A DNA stretch of 64,000 bases from Halobacteriovorax marinus SJ (lineage in GTDB: Bacteria; Bdellovibrionota; Bacteriovoracia; Bacteriovoracales; Bacteriovoracaceae), in assembly GCF_000210915.2 (NCBI RefSeq), contig NC_016620.1, forward strand, positions 2,604,001 through 2,668,000, in the 5' to 3' direction. A program made the position numbers and the translations under genes. The notes below the pieces were generated by a model. That model ran no database searches and was not told where the DNA came from. It was given only the letters and a program-made list of their open reading frames with translations. Shown piece by piece: positions 8,333 to 16,389 of this stretch (position 1 is its first letter; every line of letters begins with the position of its first letter).

Positions 8333-9706
8333 TTGAAAATTCTTATTACTGGAGCCACAGGGCTTGTCGGAAAGAGATTACTTGAGAAGTTATTTTTAAG
8401 TGGGTTTGATGACGTTAGAATTTTAAGCACTAATAAGAATAGGGCCCAGAACTCTATCCCCTTTCCGGTTGAAGTCTTTGAGTGGTCACCGCTAGAAAAT
8501 AAAATTTCAGATGCTGCTCTTGAAAATATAGATATCGTCTTTCACCTCGCAGGCGAAAGTGTTGCTGATGGAAGATGGAGTAAGCAAAGAAAAGAGAGAA
8601 TTCTAAACTCAAGAGTTAATGGAACAAGACTCTTATTAGATAGTATCCAAAAATCAAATAGCACTCCACAAAAGTTCATCACTGCCTCGGCAGTAGGAAT
8701 CTATGGACAAGATTTGAGTGATAAAGTTATCACTGAAGAGTCTCCACTAGATGATGATTTCTTAGCCGACGTGTGTAGAAGGTGGGAAAGCACTTTATTT
8801 GAACGAGATATTGAAGGTATGAAGGTTCACTCTCTAAGAACAGGTATCGTTCTTAGTAATCAAGGAGGAGCTCTACAAAAAATGCTCCCTCCCTTTAAAA
8901 TGGGTGCAGGTGGAATACTTGGAAGTGGAAAGCAATACATGAGCTGGATACATATTGATGACCTCGTTGATGCATATATATTTCTAATGAAGAATGACTG
9001 CAAAGAGAAGGCCTATAATGGCGTCTCACCTACACCTCTAACAAATTATAATTTTACTAAAGTACTTGGTGCGGCCCTAAAGAGACCAACTATTTTTCCA
9101 GTGCCTGCCTTTGTATTAAAAAGTATTTTTGGTGAAATGTCAGATATTCTTCTGAAAGGACAAAGAGTTATACCAAAAGCATTAGAGGCAGAGGGCTTTG
9201 AGTTTAAATATGAGAAACTAGGTGACGCCCTAGATGACATACTCAAATATGAAGTGAGCGGAGAAGTTCTCTTTAAAAGATACCAGTGGGTCGAATCATC
9301 AAAAGATAAAGTTTTTGATTTCTTTAAAGAGGCCAAGAATCTAGAAAAAATAACTCCAGAATACCTAAACTTCAAAATACTTCATATGAATACAGATAAT
9401 ATTCAAGCAGGCTCACTAATTGATTACAAGTTACAAGTTCACGGCATCCCAATGAAGTGGAAGACTAAAATAAGTGAATATGAAGAAGGTAAATACTTTA
9501 TAGATGAGCAGCTTAAGGGGCCATACTCAAAATGGGTACATAGACATGAGTTTATTCCTCACAAAAATGGAACGCTTATTTCAGACAAGGTAGTTTACAA
9601 GATCCCACTAGGAATACTTGGTAAATTAGCTGCAGGATGGTTCGTTAAAAAAGATGTAAACAATATTTTCAACTATCGAAATAAAGCAATTAATAATTTT
9701 ATTTAA
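8333..9706 (+). CDS. TIGR01777-type SDR epimerase fused to SRPBCC domain
   Basis: Residues 1-300 form an extended short-chain dehydrogenase: the NAD(P) motif GATGLVGKRL at 7-16, VFHLAGESV, and RTGIVLSNQGG, typical of the YfcH/TIGR01777 group. Residues from about 305 form an SRPBCC/START-like lipid-binding domain (VFDFFKEAKNLEKITP, then GPYSKWVHRHEF). This two-domain form occurs in light- and singlet-oxygen-responsive clusters. The TTG start is fixed by AAGGAGA seven bases upstream. It is the first gene of the five-gene operon. Substrate is unknown; a lipid or isoprenoid derivative is inference from the fused domain. Confidence 0.82.
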   Translation: MKILITGATGLVGKRLLEKLFLSGFDDVRILSTNKNRAQNSIPFPVEVFEWSPLENKISDAALENIDIVFHLAGESVADGRWSKQRKERILNSRVNGTRLLLDSIQKSNSTPQKFITASAVGIYGQDLSDKVITEESPLDDDFLADVCRRWESTLFERDIEGMKVHSLRTGIVLSNQGGALQKMLPPFKMGAGGILGSGKQYMSWIHIDDLVDAYIFLMKNDCKEKAYNGVSPTPLTNYNFTKVLGAALKRPTIFPVPAFVLKSIFGEMSDILLKGQRVIPKALEAEGFEFKYEKLGDALDDILKYEVSGEVLFKRYQWVESSKDKVFDFFKEAKNLEKITPEYLNFKILHMNTDNIQAGSLIDYKLQVHGIPMKWKTKISEYEEGKYFIDEQLKGPYSKWVHRHEFIPHKNGTLISDKVVYKIPLGILGKLAAGWFVKKDVNNIFNYRNKAINNFI

Positions 9707-9723
9707 TTTATGGAGAATGAAGA

Positions 9724-10254
9724 ATGAAGACACTTCTTATCACGCTACTGTTAGTTTCATGTTCTACCTCAAGCGCAAGACACCTCCCACTAGATACAGT
9801 GAATTATGTGGATTTAAGCAAGTACCTTGGAAAATGGTATGAAATTGCAAGGTATGAACAGAAATTCCAAAAAGATTGTACAGCCGTTACGGCAAATTAT
9901 AGCCTAAAAGAGAATGGAGAAATTGAAGTTATCAACTCATGTCGAAAGTTCACTCCAACAGGAGAACTTAAAACAGCGAAGGCTCGAGCATGGATCACAG
10001 ACGATGAAACAAATGCAAAACTGAAAGTTCAGTTCTTTTTAAGAAGTATTCGTATACCTTTATTTGCAGGTGATTACTGGATACTAGAGTTAGATGATGA
10101 TTATCAATATGCAATTATAGGAGACCCTTCAAGGAAATATCTTTGGTTTTTAAGTAGAACCGAGAAAATAGATAGTGATCTTTATGAATATCTAATCAAG
10201 CGAGCTGAAGAAATGAGCTTTGATACGAGTAAGCTCATAAAGACAATACACTAA
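9724..10254 (+). CDS. blc: Outer-membrane lipocalin (Blc-like lipoprotein)
   Basis: The 176-residue protein starts with a lipoprotein signal ending LLVSC (Cys13). The lipocalin signature G-x-W-Y is present as YLGKWYEIARYEQKFQ, and the family's conserved closing segments are seen in DDDYQYAIIGDPSRKYLWFLSR. Bacterial Blc binds lysophospholipids and fatty acids in the outer membrane under envelope stress. It lies 17 bases after the SDR gene with a GGAGAATGA site, in the same light-type operon, which suggests a role in handling oxidised lipid. Confidence 0.9.
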   Translation: MKTLLITLLLVSCSTSSARHLPLDTVNYVDLSKYLGKWYEIARYEQKFQKDCTAVTANYSLKENGEIEVINSCRKFTPTGELKTAKARAWITDDETNAKLKVQFFLRSIRIPLFAGDYWILELDDDYQYAIIGDPSRKYLWFLSRTEKIDSDLYEYLIKRAEEMSFDTSKLIKTIH

Positions 10255-10272
10255 TCTTTAAAAAGGATTATT

Positions 10273-11232
10273 ATGGAAGCGAACCAAAAGCCTAAAATTG
10301 CAATTAGCTCATGTCTACTTGGCAACTTGGTACGATATGATAAGAACCATTGCAAGGATAATTGGATTGTAAACGAACTCTCAAAATACGTTGAACTAGT
10401 CCCTATTTGTCCAGAAATGAGAATGGGACTAGGTGTCCCAAGAGAGGAAATACATCTCTATCATAGACCTGGAGAAAAAGATAAGGTTAGACTAAAAAAG
10501 AAATTTGATGGACAAGACCTAACAAGGTTGGCTGAAGAAACCTACGCAATGATGAACGAAGATATTCGAGAAGTTGAATATGATGGAATGATACTTACTA
10601 AGAAGTCACCATCCTGTGGAATTGATAGAGTTAAAACGATTGAAGAAGGTAGGCCTGATAAAGTTACTTGGTCAACAGGTCTATTCGCTAAAAATATTTT
10701 AGAAAATTTTCCAAGCCTTCCTATTATTGATAGCGGCAGACTTTTAAATAAAGATTTAAGAGAAAACTTTCTAAAGTCAGTCTTCGCTCATTTTAGATTT
10801 AAACAAGTTGAAAAAAATCTTTCAAGCTTCCAAGACTTTCATAAAAGATATAAGTATATTCTAATGGATCATTCTCCTAGTTCTTTAAAATCACTTGGGC
10901 AGATTGTTGCAAATGCATCCCTAGAAACAATTGATAGAGACTTCAATAAGTACTACAAGTTATTTTTTAAAACAATGAGTACGCCTTCGACTTCTCAAAA
11001 GAGATGCAACACTCTTCAACACTTCATGGGTTATTTCAAAAAGCATATTGATACAGATGAGAAAAGAGAAATACTTATACTTTTAGAAGATCTTAGAAAG
11101 GATATTATTAAATACTCCGTAATCTTAAAGTACTTTGATCTACTTACTAAGAAGTATAAAGTTAACTACTTAGATATTCAGTACTACTTCTCCCCCTACC
11201 CTAAGGAATTAAAACTTTTAAAGGATATATGA
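10273..11232 (+). CDS. DUF523-DUF1722 two-domain protein (YbgA-like)
   Basis: Residues 8-150 match DUF523: ISSCLLGNLVRYD near the start, CPEMRMGLGVPRE, and KKSPSCGID, with three conserved cysteines that could hold a metal or cluster. Residues about 190-310 match DUF1722 (YbgA), including SPSSLKSLGQIVAN and a QKRCNTLQHFMGYFKK segment. In many proteobacteria YbgA-type genes sit directly next to DNA photolyase, as here; the biochemical function is unknown. Its stop overlaps the photolyase start by four bases (ATGA). Confidence 0.85.
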   Translation: MEANQKPKIAISSCLLGNLVRYDKNHCKDNWIVNELSKYVELVPICPEMRMGLGVPREEIHLYHRPGEKDKVRLKKKFDGQDLTRLAEETYAMMNEDIREVEYDGMILTKKSPSCGIDRVKTIEEGRPDKVTWSTGLFAKNILENFPSLPIIDSGRLLNKDLRENFLKSVFAHFRFKQVEKNLSSFQDFHKRYKYILMDHSPSSLKSLGQIVANASLETIDRDFNKYYKLFFKTMSTPSTSQKRCNTLQHFMGYFKKHIDTDEKREILILLEDLRKDIIKYSVILKYFDLLTKKYKVNYLDIQYYFSPYPKELKLLKDI

Positions 11233-12533
11233 AAAAGAATAAAGATAAAGTTAGTATTTTTTGGTTTAGAAGAGATCTGAGAGTTGAGGACAATATAGGC
11301 TTATATCATGCCCTGAATAGTTCTTTTCCAGTACTTCCAATATTTATATTCGATAAGAATATTTTAAATAAGCTAGAAAGAGATGATTCGAGAGTAAGCT
11401 TTATTCACGAATGCCTTCAAAACCTTAGCGAAAAGTTTAGAAAATATGATGGAGACCTACTCACTTTCTACAATTCCCCCAAAAATGCTTGGAAAGAAAT
11501 TTTTGAATCCTTTGATGTTCAAGAAGTCTATACAAATGAAGACTATGAACCCTACGCTCTAAGTAGAGATAAGTCCATTGAAGACTATTTAACAAGGAAA
11601 GGTATAAAGTTTCAATCCTACAAGGATCAGTGTATTTTTTCAAAATTTGATATTCTAAAAAAAGATGGAACTCCCTATACGGTATATACACCCTATAAGA
11701 ATAAGTGGCTTGAAACCTTGCAGCCAAGTGATCTAGCAAGTATCAAATCAGAAAAGAACCTAAGTAAAATATATAAATTTAAATCAGAAATTCATTCTCT
11801 AATGAGTCTTGGTTTTACAAAGAGTCATATCTCTTTTCCTAAAAGAATTATTAAAAAGAAAATAATAACGAATTATCACGAAACCAGAGATCTTCCATCT
11901 ATAAACGGAACATCTTTACTAGGCGTACACTTGAGATTTGGGACTATTGGTCCAAGAAAGCTTGCTTCAATTGCCTATCATACAAATAAAACGTGGTTAA
12001 ATGAACTAATCTGGAGAGAATTCTTTTCTCAAATACTCTTTCACTTCCCACATGTAGTGAACGCTCCTTTTAGAGAGAAGTATGAATCTATAGAGTGGAG
12101 AAATAACAAGGAAGAATTCAAACTATGGTGTGAAGGCAGAACAGGATTTCCCTTAGTAGATGCTGGAATGAGAGAGCTTAATCAAACGGGTCATATGCAC
12201 AATCGAGTAAGAATGTTAGTGGCAAGTTTTCTAGTTAAAGACTTGCTCATTGACTGGAGATGGGGAGAGAAGTACTTTGCAAAAAAACTTCTCGATTTCG
12301 ATTTGGCCTCAAATAATGGTAATTGGCAATGGGCTGCTGGAACGGGATGTGATGCTGCCCCCTACTTTAGAATTTTTAATCCAACAACTCAGATAAAGAA
12401 ATTTGACCCTGACTTAATATACGTAAAAAAGTGGGTACCTGAATATGGAAGCGATAATTACACTGAAGAGATAGTTGACCATAAAGAAGCTTACCATAGA
12501 GCAATATTCACATATAACAAGGCCCTTAAATAA
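11229..12533 (+). CDS. phrB: Deoxyribodipyrimidine photolyase
   Basis: The enzyme uses blue light to split cyclobutane pyrimidine dimers. The N-terminal antenna domain opens with IFWFRRDLRVEDN. The FAD-binding half is highly conserved: GFPLVDAGMREL, MHNRVRMLVASFLVKDLLIDWR, NNGNWQWAAGTG and DAAPYFRIFNP. At 434 residues it is slightly shorter than E. coli PhrB (472). One position usually aromatic in this class (TGWMHNR) is histidine here. Coupled by ATGA to the DUF523-DUF1722 gene. Confidence 0.95.
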   Translation: MKKNKDKVSIFWFRRDLRVEDNIGLYHALNSSFPVLPIFIFDKNILNKLERDDSRVSFIHECLQNLSEKFRKYDGDLLTFYNSPKNAWKEIFESFDVQEVYTNEDYEPYALSRDKSIEDYLTRKGIKFQSYKDQCIFSKFDILKKDGTPYTVYTPYKNKWLETLQPSDLASIKSEKNLSKIYKFKSEIHSLMSLGFTKSHISFPKRIIKKKIITNYHETRDLPSINGTSLLGVHLRFGTIGPRKLASIAYHTNKTWLNELIWREFFSQILFHFPHVVNAPFREKYESIEWRNNKEEFKLWCEGRTGFPLVDAGMRELNQTGHMHNRVRMLVASFLVKDLLIDWRWGEKYFAKKLLDFDLASNNGNWQWAAGTGCDAAPYFRIFNPTTQIKKFDPDLIYVKKWVPEYGSDNYTEEIVDHKEAYHRAIFTYNKALK

Positions 12534-13160
12534 ATGAAAGATACTGGACTAATAAATATAACTGAAGAGGATTTTATAAATTATGAAGAGAGAAAAAGAG
12601 CGCGCCTTATAAATTCATTGTCAGGATTTAAATCTGCAAACCTCTTGGGCACTATCTCTTCAGATAAGAAAACAAATCTAAGTATTGTCAGCTCTACTTT
12701 TCACCTAGGTGCTTCCCCTGCTTTAATGGGGATAATAATTAGACCCGATATTTCCCCGAGACATACACTAGAAAATATTAGATCAGAGAAATTCTTTACT
12801 TTAAATCATGTTAATGAACATATCTATAAGAAGGCCCATCAAACAAGCGCTAGATATCCTAGAGAAACGTCAGAGTTTGATTCATGTAACTTAACAGAAG
12901 AATATCTAGAAGAATTCCACGCCCCTTTTGTTAAGGAATCAAATATAAAAGTGGCCTTAAAGCTCATCAGAGAAATTAAAATTGAAGAAAATGGGACACA
13001 CTTTTTGATTTCAAGCGTGAAAAGTATTTGGGCACCAAAGTCAGCTCTTAGTGAGGATGGTCATATCAATATTGAAAATGCCGGGAGTATTTGTGTAAGT
13101 GGCCTAGATAGCTACCACTCAACATCTATCATTGAAAGACTCCCCTATGCCAAACCCTAG
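12534..13160 (+). CDS. Flavin reductase-like FMN-binding protein
   Basis: The 208-residue protein fits the flavin-reductase-like split-barrel family: SLSGFKSANLLGTIS and SIVSSTFHLGASPALMGIIIRP correspond to the FMN-binding strands, followed by HTLENIRSEKFFTLNHV. The ATG follows the photolyase stop directly. In light-responsive clusters of other proteobacteria a flavin reductase commonly accompanies the photolyase, so it may supply reduced flavin or act on another oxidised substrate; this is inference. It is the last gene of the operon; no strong terminator follows. Confidence 0.8.
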   Translation: MKDTGLINITEEDFINYEERKRARLINSLSGFKSANLLGTISSDKKTNLSIVSSTFHLGASPALMGIIIRPDISPRHTLENIRSEKFFTLNHVNEHIYKKAHQTSARYPRETSEFDSCNLTEEYLEEFHAPFVKESNIKVALKLIREIKIEENGTHFLISSVKSIWAPKSALSEDGHINIENAGSICVSGLDSYHSTSIIERLPYAKP

Positions 13161-13262
13161 GTGACTGGAATTACATTCTTAACAATTGGAGGGCCGTATA
13201 CTTCAAAGACAGCTCTTGTAGAAATTTCAATACGACCTAAACCTATCAAGAATGATGTTAAA

Positions 13263-13299
13263 AATTAAGGACTTATATTATTTACCGGAGTCCTTAATT
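13263..13299 (+). promoter_or_regulatory. Hairpin covering the start of the subtilisin gene
   Basis: Bases 13263-13273 (AATTAAGGACT) pair perfectly with 13289-13299 (AGTCCTTAATT) around a 15-base loop. The 3' arm contains the end of the GGAG ribosome-binding site (13287-13290) and the first two bases of the TTG start codon (13298-13300). An 11-bp stem here would hide translation initiation, so it may act as a translational switch. It lacks the T-run expected of a terminator. Confidence 0.55.
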
Positions 13300-14809
13300 G
13301 ATAAAACTTTTAATACCAGCACTCATTCTATCCTCAGTCGTCCAAGCAAGTGAGTGCAAACTTGTTGATAATAACTCAATTGAGCCCAATACTATTCTAG
13401 GAAAGAAGTTAAGTGTATTTTGGAGCAATGAATACACTGGAGCAGATCTAGTAAAAAAAGAACTTCGAACTATTAACTGGAAGAAGCGAGTAAAGGTCTC
13501 TGTCTACGATAGTGGTTTTGAAAAAGATTTTATAAATCTAAATGAAGATACTCTCGTAGAAGCAAGTTATATGAGAAGAAATAGACGTCTTACTGCTCAT
13601 CACGGAACAAGTGTTACGAATATAATTAATGGCAATGAAAGCTACGGTGTTAGTGAGCTCGTTGATTACCTTGGTCTAAGGAATGTTAAATTCGCCTCAA
13701 CTTATAACCAAGAGTTTAGACGCTATGAAGAATTGGATACGTATCCAAAGATAATCTCAAACTCCTATGGATGGAGCAATACTAAGTCTATTCAAGAACT
13801 CTCATTCAAGGCAAAAGAGAGAGATATTCTCTGGTTCTTGGCCGCAGGGAATGATCACCCTAATAAAATATCAAATATAGAACAAGACTCTGGTGCCATT
13901 CTCATAGGCTCTTACGCCCCTAGTGGCCTACAGTCCTCATTTTCACAAGTATCGAATAAAGTCGTGACTCTTGCTGGAGGAGATGACTATCAAGCATCAA
14001 TTGATGGGAAGGGAGTACATACTAATTTTGGAGGTACTAGTGGAGCGACACCTTTAGTTGCGGCTAGCATTGCAAATATAGCTGCCCTCATACCAAATAT
14101 AACCTATGAACAAGTTGTAGAACTCATTAGAGCAACAAATCTAACGAGCTTTGAACAAAATAATCGACTACAATTCAAGCCTGGTTTATTTAATGCTTAT
14201 AAAGCATTTCATGTTGCTAAGAAAATAGCTAAGAAATGTCATTATCATATTGATTCTAACGATACACTCTGTGTAACAAGTGAACTTAAGAATAGAGAAA
14301 ATTTTAACTTTGCCCACCTTATTGATGAAGCACCTTTGGCCACAACAATTCTTTCTAAAGATTTAAGCTGTGAGAATAGAAAGCAAGATTTAGAGATCCT
14401 AAGAGGTCACGCTCTTTTAATAGATTCACCAATTCTTTGGGAAAGATTAGAGTCCGTTTACACTAATCTCTCTTATACAAAGAATGCTGAATTTTACGGG
14501 AACCTCAAAACGAGATTTGAACTCACTAGAATACAGATTAGACAGATGGAAATTGCAGCGATTAACGCATTAAAAGAAGAGAAGTTCTTTGAATCCTATT
14601 TTAGATACCAAGGTTTTTATACAGAGAAGTACCAGCTTGAATTAGTTGAGTTACTTATTGGTGAAAATAATTACAGCAAGTACTGGATCGCTCACTACTT
14701 ATCTGAAATGAAAAAATCTCTTACAGAAGATGTTATAAGTAAACTTAAGTCCTCACTTGAAGATCGCTCAAGTGAGGTTAAAGAATATATTAGAAAGATT
14801 TTAGAATAG
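13298..14809 (+). CDS. Secreted subtilisin-like serine protease (S8)
   Basis: A signal peptide spans residues 1-17. The catalytic triad is visible: Asp71 in VSVYDSG, His102 in HHGTSV, and Ser248 in GGTSGATPL, with the oxyanion asparagine in LAAGNDHP. The protease domain ends near residue 310. About 190 further residues have no family I recognise; they are helical and contain several cysteines. The TTG start follows GGAG by seven bases and sits in a hairpin. A secreted protease fits a predatory lifestyle, but the target is unknown. Confidence 0.88.
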   Translation: MIKLLIPALILSSVVQASECKLVDNNSIEPNTILGKKLSVFWSNEYTGADLVKKELRTINWKKRVKVSVYDSGFEKDFINLNEDTLVEASYMRRNRRLTAHHGTSVTNIINGNESYGVSELVDYLGLRNVKFASTYNQEFRRYEELDTYPKIISNSYGWSNTKSIQELSFKAKERDILWFLAAGNDHPNKISNIEQDSGAILIGSYAPSGLQSSFSQVSNKVVTLAGGDDYQASIDGKGVHTNFGGTSGATPLVAASIANIAALIPNITYEQVVELIRATNLTSFEQNNRLQFKPGLFNAYKAFHVAKKIAKKCHYHIDSNDTLCVTSELKNRENFNFAHLIDEAPLATTILSKDLSCENRKQDLEILRGHALLIDSPILWERLESVYTNLSYTKNAEFYGNLKTRFELTRIQIRQMEIAAINALKEEKFFESYFRYQGFYTEKYQLELVELLIGENNYSKYWIAHYLSEMKKSLTEDVISKLKSSLEDRSSEVKEYIRKILE

Positions 14810-14810
14810 A

Positions 14811-16316
14811 TTATGCCGCTCTATGATGGTGAGACTCTCCGTACTCACCTGCATACTTAGTATCCACTCCCATAATATGACTGATAAGCCAATTCTTTAA
14901 GAAGGCCACAAGTTTTTGCTTATCAACACTTCCATTTTTAATATCTACTTCATGACTTCTTAATACACCAAGTAGATTATCATGAATTTTCTTATGAGCA
15001 TCGTACTCACTGTAGCTAAAGCTTCTCATAAACTCTTCTTCATGAGTGAAATGCTCTACTGTGTAGTCACACATATCATTAAATCTTTCGAGCGTATCTT
15101 TACAGCCATCAGTATTTAGACTTTCTACTAGAAGGTTAATTTTCTCTACTAGAATTTGATGCTCATTATCCATATCATCAACATGAATAAGGTAAGAGTC
15201 ATTCCACTCAAATAGCTCAGCGTCAGTATTTGTAGATCTTGGTCTACCTGTAGTAGAGAGAACAATACTATCGACGATTTCATCTAGTCTTTCAGATTCT
15301 TTGGAAACACTATAAGCAACTTGCTTAGACTGACCAACAACCAGATTAATTTTCTGATTAACTTGATTAAGTAAATTCACTGCACTAGTAATTTCCTCTA
15401 CCCCTTGTCTCTGTTCACTAGAGGCAGAAGCAATTTCATAAACAGACTTATTCACTTCATCGATACACTTTGATATTTCATCTAGTGAATCTGCGCAAAG
15501 ATTAACCGCCTCTTCTCCCTGAGAAATACTATTCACACTATCAGATGAAATTCTCTCCACAGCGTGCTGACTCTCTTCAACAATACTGTCTACTCTAGTC
15601 GTACTCTCCTCTAGCATAGAGGATATTTCATCTGCTGCGCTTCCACTTAAGTTAGCGAGGTTTCCAATTTCCTCTGCTACAACAGAGAACCCTTTCCCAT
15701 GCTCACCAGCTCTTGCCGCTTCTACCGAAGCATTAAACGAGAGAAGCTTTGTTTAAAAGACGATATCGTTAATAACTTTTGTTTTAGCATTAATCTCTTT
15801 TATCACATTACTGATTTCTAAAATCTTATTATTTGACTCCGAAATATAATTTGAAAAAGTAATATTACCTTCTTTCATTTTGGAAAAACTTGATCTGAGA
15901 TTTAATACGGCTTCTTTTCCTTTTCCCGCTGCACTTACACACTCTCTTGAAAGCTCCGTAGAATTCTCACAATTCGCAGAACTTCTCTGCGCCATAGCAT
16001 TGATCTCATCAAGAGCTGTTGCTGTCTCATGTAAAGACTCTGATTGCTCAAGAGAGCCCTCTTCTAACTCTCTATTGGTATTTAAAATTTGATCCGATGT
16101 TCCCAGAATAACTCTATTAGACTTTTCTAGATCCTTTAGGATTTCTTCAATAAATGTAATTGTTCTTCCCTTACTATAGAGCAGATAGAGTAATGAGAAA
16201 TTAAACCCAACCACAATGGTTGCCCAAATGACCTTCGAGAATTCTAAATAAAATCCTACTCCAGCAAGTGTAGCACTCACAATTCCTAGTCCTACTAATA
16301 TCAAATTACTTCTCAT
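14811..16316 (-). pseudogene. Chemoreceptor-hemerythrin gene with in-frame TAA
   Basis: Reading from the ATG at 16316, a 501-codon frame is intact except for one TAA at 15753-15755 (codon 188). The start is fixed by AAGGAG six bases upstream; a further ATG at 16340 has no such site. Two membrane segments lie near the N-terminus with little between them, then the methyl-accepting signalling domain. The stop falls in INDIVF[13 protein letters not shown]; the sister receptor at 27636 has glutamine at this exact place. The last 135 residues are a bacteriohemerythrin domain with its full ligand set ([24 protein letters not shown]). The 3' part could restart at the ATG at 15617. Either a recent nonsense mutation, readthrough or a sequencing error. 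Confidence 0.85.
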
Positions 16317-16389
16317 ATCTAACTCCTTACATAGAATCATAACGGAGTTAAGTTATTGGAAGTGAGTTAATTTTTGGTTAAGAAAAACT

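Noticed and set aside
7320-13160. Possible horizontally acquired island.
   Set aside because: No integrase, tRNA, direct repeats or compositional change flanks it, and codon use resembles neighbours.
14811-16340. Two separate genes or a frameshift in the chemoreceptor.
   Set aside because: The two halves are in the same frame, 46 codons apart from stop to internal ATG, and the interval reads as perfect receptor sequence. One nonsense codon explains it.
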